Source of the DNA: JAOUEA01 sp963734685
GTDB lineage: Bacteria; Actinomycetota; UBA4738; HRBIN12
Assembly (NCBI GenBank): GCA_963734685.1
Contig: CAVTIC010000001.1
Location: 372,001-436,000 of the forward strand
Direction: 5' to 3'
Length of the DNA stretch: 64,000 nt
The notes under the pieces are model-generated. The model ran no database searches. It saw only the letters and a program-made list of their open reading frames with translations, and was not told where the DNA came from. A program made the translations under genes and the position numbers. This document shows positions 43,167-51,684 of the stretch, one piece after another (positions within the stretch are counted from its first letter, which is position 1; every line of letters starts with the position of its first letter).

Positions 43167-44387
43167 ATGGACGAGCTCGCCCGGCCGCCCACGGCCGCTT
43201 CGACCGGTGGCACCGTGAAACCGCTCGAGCCCTCCGCCGCGCGCAGGGCCACGCTTCCCCTCCTCGCCGGGTACCTCGCGTTCGGACAGTACTGGGGCGT
43301 CTGGGTGATCCTCGTCTTCGATTTCCAACGGTTCCACAGCCTCTCGGAGAGCCGGCTGGGTGCGCTCTACACGATGCTGTCGCTCACGGCCGTCGTCGTG
43401 ATGCTGGTGCTCGCCCCCCGGCTGCAGCGCTTCCCCCTGTCGACCACCGTCCCGCTCTCGCTGCTGGTGCTCGCGATCGGCTCGGCCGTGATCGCCTACC
43501 AGCCCGCACGGGTGGTCGTGATCGGGTTCGTCCTCGTCGGCGCCGGGAACGGTCTGATCGACGTCTACCTGAACGTCGCCGCCCAGCGGGTCGAGGTGGC
43601 GACGCGGCGTCCGGTGCTGCAGTGGCTGCACGCGTCGTACGCCCTCGGCGGTGTGACGGGGGCCGCGGTCGCCGGTCTCGTGCTCGCCGCCAACCGGGAC
43701 TTCCGCCTCGGACTGGCGTTCGCTTCGATCCTCCTGGTCGTGACCGCTGCATGGAACTCGAGGACCGCTCCTCGCGAGCGCAGCCCGGAGGGCGCGCAGA
43801 CCGTCTTCTCGATCTCGGCGCTGTTCCGGACCCCAGCCTTGTGGGTGCCGGCGCTCGTGGTGCTCTTCGCGTTCCTCGTCGAGGGCTCGATGGACACGTG
43901 GTCCGGCCTGTATCTGCGCGACCAGCTCGACGCCTCGGCCGTGACGGCCTCGGTCGCCTTCATCGCCTTCTCCGGCGCGATCTTCCTCGGCCGGCTGTTC
44001 GCCGGGAAGGTGCTCTTCGGTCTCGGCGCCCGCACGACGATCATCGTCGCCGGCCTGGGTGCGCTCGCCGGAGGGATCCTCGCGATCGCCACGAGCGACC
44101 TCGCCGTGGTCGGCGTCGCCTACCTGATCCTCGGCTTCATGATCAGCGCCGCTGCGCCGGCCGGGTTCAGCCTCACCGAGGACATCGACGAGGATCCGAC
44201 GAGCGCGATCGCGGCCGTCACGACGGTCGGATACACGGGCTTCATCTGGAGTCCACCGCTGCTGGGCTACATCGCCCAGACGATCGACCTGCGCGCGGCG
44301 ATGGCGGTGATCGTGATCGCCACGATCGGCATCGTGGTCGCCGGCCTCATAGCACCCCGGTCAGGCCCTGATCGAGCAGGCGCCTGA
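43167..44387 (+). CDS. Major facilitator superfamily transporter
   Basis: 406 residues, about 12 membrane helices. MFS signatures are recognisable: SESRLGALYTMLSLTAVVV in the 2-3 region and GRLFAGKVLFGLGARTTI in the loop after helix 8. The form is that of the YbjJ/FucP-like sugar or metabolite facilitators, but the substrate is unknown. It is divergent from potA and unbroken, unlike the MFS gene at 8506. Confidence 0.8.
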   Translation: MDELARPPTAASTGGTVKPLEPSAARRATLPLLAGYLAFGQYWGVWVILVFDFQRFHSLSESRLGALYTMLSLTAVVVMLVLAPRLQRFPLSTTVPLSLLVLAIGSAVIAYQPARVVVIGFVLVGAGNGLIDVYLNVAAQRVEVATRRPVLQWLHASYALGGVTGAAVAGLVLAANRDFRLGLAFASILLVVTAAWNSRTAPRERSPEGAQTVFSISALFRTPALWVPALVVLFAFLVEGSMDTWSGLYLRDQLDASAVTASVAFIAFSGAIFLGRLFAGKVLFGLGARTTIIVAGLGALAGGILAIATSDLAVVGVAYLILGFMISAAAPAGFSLTEDIDEDPTSAIAAVTTVGYTGFIWSPPLLGYIAQTIDLRAAMAVIVIATIGIVVAGLIAPRSGPDRAGA

Positions 44388-44424
44388 CCGACGACGCTCG
44401 CGCCCGGAACCGGCGGGAGAACCA

Positions 44425-44454
44425 GGAAGGCCCCGGCCGACGCCGAGGCCTTCC
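44425..44454. terminator. Hairpin between convergent MFS and monooxygenase-like genes
   Basis: GGAAGGCC (44425-44432) pairs with GGCCTTCC (44447-44454) across a 14-nt loop, between stops at 44387 and 44474. Confidence 0.6.
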
Positions 44455-44473
44455 GATCGGACGGAGTCGGGGT

Positions 44474-44758
44474 CTACGTGCCCTGTTCGATCTCCCCGTC
44501 GTGCCACTCGGGCTCGTCCTCGAGCAGGGCCCGGTACTCGAGGTAGCGCTCGTGCTGCGCCGGAGCGTCGGCGTTGCGTTCGTACGCCTCGCGGTCGGTG
44601 AAGATCGCAAAGAGCCACGCGGTGTCGCTGTCGTTCTCGAACAGGATGTACGAGGTGACGAACCCCGGCACCTCGTCGTATGCCTGCTGGGCGGTGACCT
44701 TCCTGAGCTGCTCCCGGTTCTCGGGCTTGACACGGGTTCGTGCCACCGTTCCGTACAT
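44474..44758 (-). CDS. Small ABM-like (dimeric alpha/beta barrel) protein
   Basis: 94 residues from ATG 44758, with GGGGGAA 4 nt upstream. The pattern YGTVARTRVKPENREQLRKV ... EVPGFVTSYILF ... WLFAIFTDREAYERNADAP is that of antibiotic-biosynthesis-monooxygenase/NIPSNAP-type dimeric barrels. Members degrade heme, oxidise quinones or have no known role; no cofactor site can be named here. Confidence 0.65.
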   Translation of the reverse strand: MYGTVARTRVKPENREQLRKVTAQQAYDEVPGFVTSYILFENDSDTAWLFAIFTDREAYERNADAPAQHERYLEYRALLEDEPEWHDGEIEQGT

Positions 44759-44882
44759 CGGCTTCCCCCTTCCCGCGGGCACGCGTCGGGTCCCGTTGGG
44801 AACGGTACCCCCGTGCCCCGCCCGAGGGAACCCCTCGGCGAGCCGGCTATCACGCCCGCCGGCGGGGGGGTACGCTCGGCGC

Positions 44883-45395
44883 GTGCGCGCGACGGCGGCC
44901 CTCGTGGCGGTGGCGACCATGAGCCTGGCGTCGTGCGTCTGGCAGACCGATCCAGGGCCGTACGAGCCGTTGCACCAGGCGGCACGCCAGGAGATCCCGG
45001 GCACGTTCGGCTACGACCTCGTGCCCGTCGACGGTTTCGAGACCGAGGTCGATCCCGCCGGGGCCTGGCGCGACCTTCCCGGGGCGGGACGAGGCGCCGA
45101 TGTCTCGGTCACCCTGGCCGAGGTCGAGAACCCCAGCGTGGGCGTCGACTGGGGTCCGTCATGGGTCTTCTTCACGAACGACCTCTGCTACTTCACCGCG
45201 AAGGGTGACTTCGTGTCTCCCTCGCGCAGCGGCGAGGACGACGGATGCACGCCGCAGAACGTGCTCGTGCAGGTGGTCGACGCTTCATCGGGCGAGTTCC
45301 GGGCGGTGTTCGAGGCCTACGACGCCGACCTCACATGGCTGCCGCAGCGCGTCGGCTCGCCCGATCAGGTGCCGGGTGCGACCCGCTTCCAGTAG
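44883..45395 (+). CDS. Putative lipoprotein of unknown function
   Basis: 170 residues from GTG 44883. Short signal with lipobox SLASC (C18). The remainder is acidic and aromatic-rich with WGPSWVFFTNDLCYFTAKGD and two or three cysteines; I recognise no family. A TACGCT box ends 6 nt before the GTG, suggesting a leaderless transcript. Its 3' end overlaps that of the convergent potD-like gene by 31 bp. Confidence 0.65.
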   Translation: MRATAALVAVATMSLASCVWQTDPGPYEPLHQAARQEIPGTFGYDLVPVDGFETEVDPAGAWRDLPGAGRGADVSVTLAEVENPSVGVDWGPSWVFFTNDLCYFTAKGDFVSPSRSGEDDGCTPQNVLVQVVDASSGEFRAVFEAYDADLTWLPQRVGSPDQVPGATRFQ

Positions 45396-46624
45396 TCGAG
45401 CCATCGCGCGCGCTCGCTCGGCCCGAACCCGACGAGCATCTGCGCGTCGGCGAACGACGCGTTGTCGAGCAAGGTGCCGAGCAGGTTCGGCGGCACCTCC
45501 ATGTGCCATGGCGAATCGGGAGCGGCGAACGCGTCGGGCGTGACCCCCTCGAGCGGTGGCTGATAGCCGTTCCAGCAGAAGTTGTCCACGCCGACCCTGG
45601 TGTCGAGCAGATGGTTCAGGAACGCGTGCGCGAGGTCGGGGTACCGGCCCCGTTCGCAGACGGCCATGAGGTCACAGCCCACGATCTTTTCCGAGCCCGG
45701 GGGCGACCAGAAACGGAGCTTCTTCCCCAGGTCGAAGTCGCCCTCGGCGGCGGCGTAGCCGGGTGCCGACAGCACATCGCCCGACCACGCCTGATGGGCC
45801 GCGAACTCGCCTTCGGGCAACCCTTCCTCGACCCCGTCGTTCGTGAACCGCACGTCGGTGATCGCGACGGCATCGACGAGCGCCCGAGCGGCGGCGTCCA
45901 ACTGCGCGTCGGTCGCCGCACGCACGTCGGCCACCCCGTCGCGCAACAAGGCGAGCGACATCGCCTCGAGGAAACCGTCGTACATGCCGACCCGGCCACG
46001 ATAGTCGGGGTTCCAGAACAACCCCCATGGATCGCTCGCGGCATCGGGCGCGTCGCTCGCAGCGACCATGTCGTCGCGCCACGCCACGCCGCTCACGTAC
46101 ACCGTGTACGGCAGCGAGTAGCGCTGCCCCGGGTCGTAGAAGGGGCCATCGCCGTCTCGGAACCACGCCCACAGGTTGCGCTCGTTCGGCAGCTGGCTGT
46201 GATCGAGCGGCCGCAGCAGCCCCGTGTCGATCAACCCCGGCAGCGCGTCGATCGTCGGGAAGAAGACATCGAACTGCGTCGCGGGGTCCTGCAGACGAGC
46301 CACCGCCTCTTCAATGTGCGTGAAACTCTCGACCTCGACCCGCACATCGCCGCGGGGGAACGACCGCTCGAACGAGGAGAGCGTTCCCTTCGAGAGGTAG
46401 TCCCGCCACTCGTACACCTTGAGCACGGCCCGCTTCTCCACGGGCAAGCCGCTCTCGAAGTTCGGCCCTGCCGGGCTCGACAGGATCGGGCCGGGCGCAG
46501 CGTTCGAACCCACGGCGCGGTCGCATGCTGCGGCCAGGACCGCCGGGAACGTGACGCCCGCCGCGGCCAGCCTCCGCAGGAACGCTCGCCGATCGAGTCC
46601 GGGAGCCTCACCCATCGGCGCCAT
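45365..46624 (-). CDS. Second PotD-like substrate-binding lipoprotein (orphan)
   Basis: 419 residues from ATG 46624 (ATG 46615 also possible). Twin-arginine signal DRRAFLRRL and lipobox LAAAC (C34). PotD-type body: LKVYEWRDYLSKGTLSSFER, PATQFDVFFPTIDALPG, YSLPYTVYVSGVAWRDD and FCWNGYQPP. It is clearly homologous to the PotD at 38776 but distant. No permease genes adjoin it, so it may deliver a different amine to PotBC. Confidence 0.82.
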   Translation of the reverse strand: MAPMGEAPGLDRRAFLRRLAAAGVTFPAVLAAACDRAVGSNAAPGPILSSPAGPNFESGLPVEKRAVLKVYEWRDYLSKGTLSSFERSFPRGDVRVEVESFTHIEEAVARLQDPATQFDVFFPTIDALPGLIDTGLLRPLDHSQLPNERNLWAWFRDGDGPFYDPGQRYSLPYTVYVSGVAWRDDMVAASDAPDAASDPWGLFWNPDYRGRVGMYDGFLEAMSLALLRDGVADVRAATDAQLDAAARALVDAVAITDVRFTNDGVEEGLPEGEFAAHQAWSGDVLSAPGYAAAEGDFDLGKKLRFWSPPGSEKIVGCDLMAVCERGRYPDLAHAFLNHLLDTRVGVDNFCWNGYQPPLEGVTPDAFAAPDSPWHMEVPPNLLGTLLDNASFADAQMLVGFGPSERARWLDYWKRVAPGT

Positions 46625-46659
46625 CTTGCGCGCGGCGACACAGGTGCCGCAAGGCCGGC

Positions 46660-47481
46660 TCACGCCGAACGCGGGTCGAGCCCGGGCGGAGGCATCCCCT
46701 GCCCCCACGCGTCGGCGCCGCCGTCGACCAGCACCGTCGAGCCGGTGACGTAGCCTCCGCCGGCAGAGGCCAGGAACGCGATCGTGGCTGCCACCTCCTC
46801 GGGCAGCCCGGGGCGGCGCATCGGCACCTGGGCCGCGAACTCGGACACGACCTCCGCGCCCCCGTACTGCTGCAACCCTTCCGTCTCGATCAACCCCGCC
46901 GCGATGCAGATCGAACGGATGCCGTAGCGCGACCACTCGTTCGAGAGTGACGCTGCCATCGTCTCGAGCGCGGACCGCGCCATCGAGGAGTGCGCCATCA
47001 TCGGGATGCCCCGGCGCGGGCTGAATCCGAGGAAGAAGACCGACCCGCCGCGCTGGGGGATCATCCATCGGTTTGCCACTTCGTGTGTCATGTGCCACAC
47101 GGCGTCGACGTTCAGCCGATGCACCGCCCGAAGCCCCTTGAGCGCGATGTCCTCGGCGGCCGCGGCGAACTGGCCGCCCGCGTTGTTCACGAGCACGTCG
47201 ACTCGGCCGAACCGCTCGTCGACCGCACCCAGGAACGAGCCGACCTCGTCGGGCTCACGCACGTCGCACGTCTGGCCTAGCGCATCGTGCTGGCCGGCCT
47301 CGAGTTCCTCGCGCACGGTCTCGATCGGCTCGGCCCGCCGGCCGCAGATCGCCACTCGTGCGCCGGTGCGCGCGAGCTCGAGCGCGGTCGCGCGGCCGAT
47401 GCCGGTGCCGCCGCCGGTCACGATCGCGACCTTCCCTGCGTTCGCGTCGGCGGTGAGCGGTGATCGGAAGCCCTCTGCCAT
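46660..47481 (-). CDS. SDR-family protein lacking the YxxxK catalytic pair
   Basis: 273 residues. NAD(P) motif GGGTGIGRA (about 23-31) and VNNAGG (about 99) are intact. Where SDR enzymes have YxxxK, the aligned stretch reads AHSSMARSALETM, so Tyr appears replaced by Ser and Lys by Arg. 2,4-dienoyl-CoA-reductase-like SDRs also depart from YxxxK, so it may be of that type; it could also be inactive as a classical dehydrogenase. It is divergent from the hydrolase at 47492. Confidence 0.77.
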   Translation of the reverse strand: MAEGFRSPLTADANAGKVAIVTGGGTGIGRATALELARTGARVAICGRRAEPIETVREELEAGQHDALGQTCDVREPDEVGSFLGAVDERFGRVDVLVNNAGGQFAAAAEDIALKGLRAVHRLNVDAVWHMTHEVANRWMIPQRGGSVFFLGFSPRRGIPMMAHSSMARSALETMAASLSNEWSRYGIRSICIAAGLIETEGLQQYGGAEVVSEFAAQVPMRRPGLPEEVAATIAFLASAGGGYVTGSTVLVDGGADAWGQGMPPPGLDPRSA

Positions 47482-47491
47482 GCTGCGCAGT

Positions 47492-48358
47492 ATGCCCGAG
47501 GAGTCCCTCACGGTGGTCGGCGAGGGGGGTGTCGCACTCGCCGCCCGCGTCTTCGACCCACCGTCGCTCAGGGCGCCCGGCCTGCTACTGCACCACGGGC
47601 TCGCATCGTCGCAACACATCTGGGACCTGATGCTGCCCCGTCTCACGCGGCGGTTCCGCGTCGTCACGTTCGATGCCCGCGGGCACGGGCTGAGCGCCAA
47701 GCCGAACCGAGGCTACGGGTTCGACCACGTCGTCGCTGACGCCGTGGCCGTCGCCCGGGGTACTGGCCTGCGCCGCCCGATCGTCGCGGGCCACTCCTGG
47801 GGCGCGATGGTGGCGCTCGAACTCGCCGCCCGGCGCCCGCGATCGGTCGCGGGCGCCGTTCTCGTCGACGGTGGGGTCCAGCGGATGCGGGACGAGCTGG
47901 ACTGGCCTGTCGCGAAGGAGCTCCTGGCTCCGCCGCGCCTCGCCGGCATGCCCCTCGACGAGTTCCGCGGGCTGATGCGCACGTTCATGGCCGATACCGT
48001 GGAGGTGACGCCCGACCTCGAGGCACAGGTGCTCTCGGTGATGCGCGTGCGCCCCGACGGCACGATCGCGCCACGACTGGCACGGTCCAACCACTTCCGC
48101 ATCCTGCGCGCGATCTGGGAGCAGGACCCGTACGAGCTCTGGGCTCGGCTCCGCCGGCCGGCGGTGGCGATCGTGGCGATCGGGTCCGACGCCGACCGCG
48201 ACGAGCACGTGCGACGCGCCGTCGACCGAGTGCGGACGCTGACCTTCGGCAGAGCCGTCACGATCGAGTGGATGCGAGGCATCCACGACCTGCCGCTCCA
48301 GCACCCCGAGGCGTTAGCCCGTCGGGTCGAACGCTTCGCCCGGTACGCCGTACCCTAG
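47492..48358 (+). CDS. Alpha/beta hydrolase
   Basis: 288 residues from ATG 47492 (an in-frame ATG at 47480 would share the CATG with the divergent SDR start). Oxyanion segment HHGLASSQHIWD, nucleophile elbow GHSWGAM with the catalytic Ser, late Asp in SDADRDEH and catalytic His in GIHDLPLQHP. Substrate unknown. Confidence 0.83.
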   Translation: MPEESLTVVGEGGVALAARVFDPPSLRAPGLLLHHGLASSQHIWDLMLPRLTRRFRVVTFDARGHGLSAKPNRGYGFDHVVADAVAVARGTGLRRPIVAGHSWGAMVALELAARRPRSVAGAVLVDGGVQRMRDELDWPVAKELLAPPRLAGMPLDEFRGLMRTFMADTVEVTPDLEAQVLSVMRVRPDGTIAPRLARSNHFRILRAIWEQDPYELWARLRRPAVAIVAIGSDADRDEHVRRAVDRVRTLTFGRAVTIEWMRGIHDLPLQHPEALARRVERFARYAVP

Positions 48359-48365
48359 AAGGACG

Positions 48366-48638
48366 ATGTTCGTATTCGTGCTGATCCTGCTGTTGCTGGC
48401 CGCACTCCTCGGCGTGCTCGGCGCGGTGCTCAAGGCGGTCGCGTTCCTCGTGATCACGGCGGTGCTCACGGTCACCGTGCTCGCGATGCTCGCGTGGTGG
48501 GGCTTCAAGCGGAAGGCTCGCGAGTTCCGGGCCGAGTACGACCGACAGATCACGGAGCAGCGAGTCACCCGCTATCGCGTGAACGAGGCAGAACGCGACC
48601 CCGAGCGGTTGCCGCCGATGCGCGACGACCGCTACTGA
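48366..48638 (+). CDS. Small membrane protein of unknown function
   Basis: 90 residues. Two hydrophobic stretches fill residues 1-40 (MFVFVLILLLLAALLGVLGA then VAFLVITAVLTVTVLAML), followed by a basic, charged helix (FKRKAREFRAEYDRQITEQR). I recognise no family. It starts 7 bp after the hydrolase stop with AGAAGGA in front, so it is probably in the same transcript. Confidence 0.6.
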   Translation: MFVFVLILLLLAALLGVLGAVLKAVAFLVITAVLTVTVLAMLAWWGFKRKAREFRAEYDRQITEQRVTRYRVNEAERDPERLPPMRDDRY

Positions 48639-48759
48639 CCACCCTGCTCGCCGGCGTGCCGCCCGCGCGACGAGCTGCTCCCGGTAGGCCGTCGCCGCGT
48701 ACCCGACCGCGTCGGCCAGGTCGCCTCGCGACCACGGTCACCGAGTCGACGACGGGCGT

Positions 48760-49197
48760 TCACGATCGGCGACGCCACACGGGGCGCGAGCGGGTGGATG
48801 CGGCCACGATCCCGCGCCCGATCAGCAGGAACAGCAACGTGAACGCGAGCCCCACGGACACGAACACCCCGAGGCGACCGCCCTGCGGCGAGCCGACCCA
48901 CCAGGATCGCAGCAACAGCGCGATCGGCACGGCGATCACCCAGGTCACGATGAGGGAGGAGAGGTCGCGGCGCCGGTACGTGCCGATCACCAGGCTCACC
49001 GCGATCCACATCGCCGCCAGCGGCAGGGCGTTCCGCGCAGCGACCTCGACGATGGCCCCGATGCGGTGTGACCGCAGGCCGACGGCAACGAACGTGAGCA
49101 GCGCCACGGCGTCGATGAACGCGAGCGCGATGCCGCTCCGTCGTCGCTCGGCAGAGCTCGGCGGAACCCGGCCGGTCGTCGCGGGCGACTCGGACAT
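48760..49197 (-). CDS. DUF3054-like membrane protein
   Basis: 145 residues with four predicted membrane helices. The opening FIDAVALLTFVAVGLRSHRIG and the RNALPLAAMWIAV stretch match the DUF3054 family of actinobacterial integral membrane proteins of unknown role. Single gene. The 121 bp between it and the preceding small membrane protein hold nothing I can identify. Confidence 0.68.
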   Translation of the reverse strand: MSESPATTGRVPPSSAERRRSGIALAFIDAVALLTFVAVGLRSHRIGAIVEVAARNALPLAAMWIAVSLVIGTYRRRDLSSLIVTWVIAVPIALLLRSWWVGSPQGGRLGVFVSVGLAFTLLFLLIGRGIVAASTRSRPVWRRRS

Positions 49198-49293
49198 GAC
49201 GTCATCCTCTCAGGAGCACCGGCCCACGATGGCGAGCGGATGATGGCCCGACCTCAGCGCCCTGATCCCCTCCGTCGTCGGTAGCCTGCAGGC

Positions 49294-49467
49294 ATGGGTC
49301 CGGCGACCGTGCTCTACGACGAGGCGCCCGGCGTCACCGACTGCGCCTACGCGGCCGTCGCGCGCCGGCGCTCCACGTTCGGCCGCCTGCTCGGTCTGCA
49401 CGCGTGCGCGGTCGATCCGTCCACGGGCGACGCGACACGAGCTCCAACGCGCGTGACCGGGGCATGA
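49294..49467 (+). CDS. Possible 57-residue ORF upstream of the AlkD-like gene
   Basis: ATG 49294 to TGA 49467. Its stop overlaps the next gene's start (ATGA), and TAGCCT ends 6 nt before its ATG, fitting a leaderless start as elsewhere in this window. The product has no recognisable domain and is Ala/Arg/Thr-rich at the end. It could instead be a leader whose translation couples to the repair gene. Confidence 0.3.
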   Translation: MGPATVLYDEAPGVTDCAYAAVARRRSTFGRLLGLHACAVDPSTGDATRAPTRVTGA

Positions 49468-50150
49468 GGGCCGCCACCCGCGCCGTCGTCAGCGAGCTCC
49501 GCGCGGCGGCCGACCCTTCCCGCCGGCCGGGCATGGCCCGGGTCGGCATCAACATCGACCGAGCCCTTGGGGTTCCGATCCCGCAACTCCGGCACATCGC
49601 CCGCGCGCACCGCGGCGACCACCCGCTCGCACTCGACCTATGGACGTCCGGTGTCCACGAGGCCCGGATCCTGGCGTCGATGGTCGACGATCCCGCGCGG
49701 GTCACGCGCGAGCAGATGGACGCCTGGGTGGCCGACTTCGACTCGTGGGATCTGTGCGACCAGATCTGCAACAACCTGTTCCGCGAGACGTCGTCGGCCG
49801 ACGCTGCCGCTCGAGCCTGGGTGCGTCGGGACGAGGAGTACGTGAAACGCGCGGGCTTCACCATCGTCGCCGCGCAGGCCGTGCACGACCGCGAGCGCGA
49901 CGACGCGTACTTCCTCGGGTGGCTCCCGAGGATACGGAGGGCGGCGTCCGACGAGCGGAACGCCGTGAAGAAGGCGGTCAACTGGTCCCTGCGTCAGATC
50001 GGGAAGCGCAACCACGCGCTGCGCGATGCCGCGATCGCCGAGGCTGAGACCTTGCTCGAACTCGACGACCGCAGCGCGCGATGGATCGCGCGAGACGCCC
50101 TGCGCGAGCTACGGAGCAAGGCGGTCGGGCAACGTCTCGGCGAACGATAG
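49464..50150 (+). CDS. DNA alkylation repair protein, AlkD-like
   Basis: 228 residues, all-helical. The family blocks are present: MARVGINIDRALGVPIPQLR, the WDLCDQICNNLF stretch with the conserved Trp-Asp pair and a downstream WVRRDEEYVKRAGF, then NAVKKAVNWSLRQIGKRN. HEAT-like repeats cradle alkylated DNA and release the cationic lesion. In-frame upstream starts exist (49404). Confidence 0.84.
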   Translation: MRAATRAVVSELRAAADPSRRPGMARVGINIDRALGVPIPQLRHIARAHRGDHPLALDLWTSGVHEARILASMVDDPARVTREQMDAWVADFDSWDLCDQICNNLFRETSSADAAARAWVRRDEEYVKRAGFTIVAAQAVHDRERDDAYFLGWLPRIRRAASDERNAVKKAVNWSLRQIGKRNHALRDAAIAEAETLLELDDRSARWIARDALRELRSKAVGQRLGER

Positions 50151-50181
50151 CCGCGACGCACGTCCAACGGCCGGAACGCCG

Positions 50182-51093
50182 TCAGCCGCCGGTCACGAGC
50201 GGCGCCAAGGCGCGGTAGGCCGGCATGCAGACGTCGGCGTCATCGCCGTTCACGAACTGCACGCAGACGTGGTCGGCTCCGGCGTCGAGGTGTTCGCGCA
50301 CGCGAGCGGCGATCGCGAGCTCGTCGCCCCACGCGATCGTCTCGTCGACGAGGCGATCGCTCCCTCCGTCGGCGAGCTCCGGAGGCTCGAAGCCCAAGCG
50401 CACCAGGTTCTCGGCGTAGTTCGGCAACTCGAGGTATCCGCCGGTCCACCAACGAGCCACCGTCCGGGCCCGATCGGGGTCGGTCTCGAGGACCGCCGTG
50501 AGCTCCGCGGCGAGCACCGGCTCGGGGCCGAGTACTTCGCGAGCATGCGCCGTATGGGCGACCGGCACGAAATAGGTGTGGGCCCCGAGGGCGCGTTCGC
50601 CGGACAGTCGCAGCATGCCATCGCCGAGCGCCGCGAGTAGCCGATGCACAGCGACGGCCGGCTCGGGCGCGTGCCAGGGTGCGTCGTCCATGCGGTCGAG
50701 GTAGGCGCGCATGCGCGTGAGCGGCCGGGCCCATGCGTACCCGCGTGCCTCGGTCGAGTACTCGTGGCCGACCCCGACGCCGAGCACGATCCGCCCGCCG
50801 AAGGCATCTGCGAGGGTACGTGCGCCCCCGGCCATCACTTCGGGAGCACGCGCCGTGATGTTCGCGATACCCGAGCAGACCGTGACGTCAGCCGTGGCGG
50901 TCGCGAGCAGCGCCAGGTGCGCGAAGACATCGCGGGAAGCCGATCCCTCCGGCACCCAGAGGGCCGAGTAGCCCAGCGACTCGAGCCCCCGAGCATCGAC
51001 GCCGATCTGCTCGACCGAGCGGGAGTCGAACGCGAACGTCCAGGCGCCGACGGCGCCAAGCGCGACCCGAACCGCGTCGTGCTCCTCGCTCAC
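50182..51093 (-). CDS. LLM-class flavin/F420-dependent oxidoreductase
   Basis: 303 residues from GTG 51093, overlapping the dps stop by 4 bp. Luciferase-like barrel: GAVGAWTFAFDSRSVEQIGV, GYSALWVPEGSASRDVFAHL, CSGIANITARAPEVMAGGAR and LGVGVGHEYS. The GRIVLGVGVGH and VPEG elements resemble the actinobacterial F420-dependent MSMEG_4141-type branch. Hydride acceptor or donor and substrate are unknown. Confidence 0.82.
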   Translation of the reverse strand: MSEEHDAVRVALGAVGAWTFAFDSRSVEQIGVDARGLESLGYSALWVPEGSASRDVFAHLALLATATADVTVCSGIANITARAPEVMAGGARTLADAFGGRIVLGVGVGHEYSTEARGYAWARPLTRMRAYLDRMDDAPWHAPEPAVAVHRLLAALGDGMLRLSGERALGAHTYFVPVAHTAHAREVLGPEPVLAAELTAVLETDPDRARTVARWWTGGYLELPNYAENLVRLGFEPPELADGGSDRLVDETIAWGDELAIAARVREHLDAGADHVCVQFVNGDDADVCMPAYRALAPLVTGG

Positions 51094-51548
51094 GTGAGCT
51101 GGGTGCGCACCATCCAGAGTTGCTTCTCGATGCCGGCGACGATCCCGATCAGGATGTCCTGGCTCACGGGATCGGACTCGCCGAGCCGATCCATGCGCTC
51201 CCGGAACGCCCCTGCGGTCGTCTCGAGGCGCTCGACGAAGAGCTCGACCACGGCGTGGTCCCCGACGGTGCCGTCGGGGAACGCGGGAAGCACGCTGGCG
51301 TCGGCCACCGTGCGTGCACGGCCGTCGGCGGCGACGCCGATCGCGACGATGCGCTCGGCGACGACGTCGGACCACGTGCGGTACTCGGTCATCATCTCGT
51401 CGAGCTGCAGATGCACCGAGCGGAAGTTCCCGCCGGTCACGTTCCAATGTGCCTGCTTGGCCTGCAAGGCCAGGTCGATCAGATCCACCAGGGTCGCCTG
51501 CAGGTCGTCGGCGACCTTCGGATCGAGGGCCGGTACACGGTCGGTCAT
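51090..51548 (-). CDS. dps: Dps/ferritin-like DNA-protection protein
   Basis: 152 residues from ATG 51548, with GGAGGAGG upstream. Ferroxidase ligands of the family are present: H34 (HWNVTGGNF), H46, D61 and E65 (SDVVAERI). The dodecameric shell oxidises and stores iron with H2O2, which could help a cell making peroxide from several amine oxidases. It is the upstream partner of the LLM oxidoreductase gene. Confidence 0.88.
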   Translation of the reverse strand: MTDRVPALDPKVADDLQATLVDLIDLALQAKQAHWNVTGGNFRSVHLQLDEMMTEYRTWSDVVAERIVAIGVAADGRARTVADASVLPAFPDGTVGDHAVVELFVERLETTAGAFRERMDRLGESDPVSQDILIGIVAGIEKQLWMVRTQLT

Positions 51549-51629
51549 GGCTGCCTCCTCCAACGGGCTCTCCTGACAGCCTACCCACGGGGGGCGGGTT
51601 CCGATCCTCCCGAGCGCTCGTGGACACGA

Positions 51630-51659
51630 CGAGGAGGGGGCACGGGTGCCCCCTCCTCG
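51630..51659 (-). terminator. Strong hairpin between mmpL and dps
   Basis: CGAGGAGGGGGCA (51630-51642) and TGCCCCCTCCTCG (51647-51659) form a perfect 13-bp stem with a CGGG loop, 25 bp after the mmpL stop. It should separate mmpL from dps transcription. Confidence 0.75.
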
Positions 51660-51684
51660 AGGTCGGGTCGCGGCCGACGCGGAC

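Noticed and set aside
48639..48759. Possible small gene between the membrane protein and the DUF3054 gene
   Set aside because: Short open frames exist on both strands but none has a ribosome site or recognisable product.
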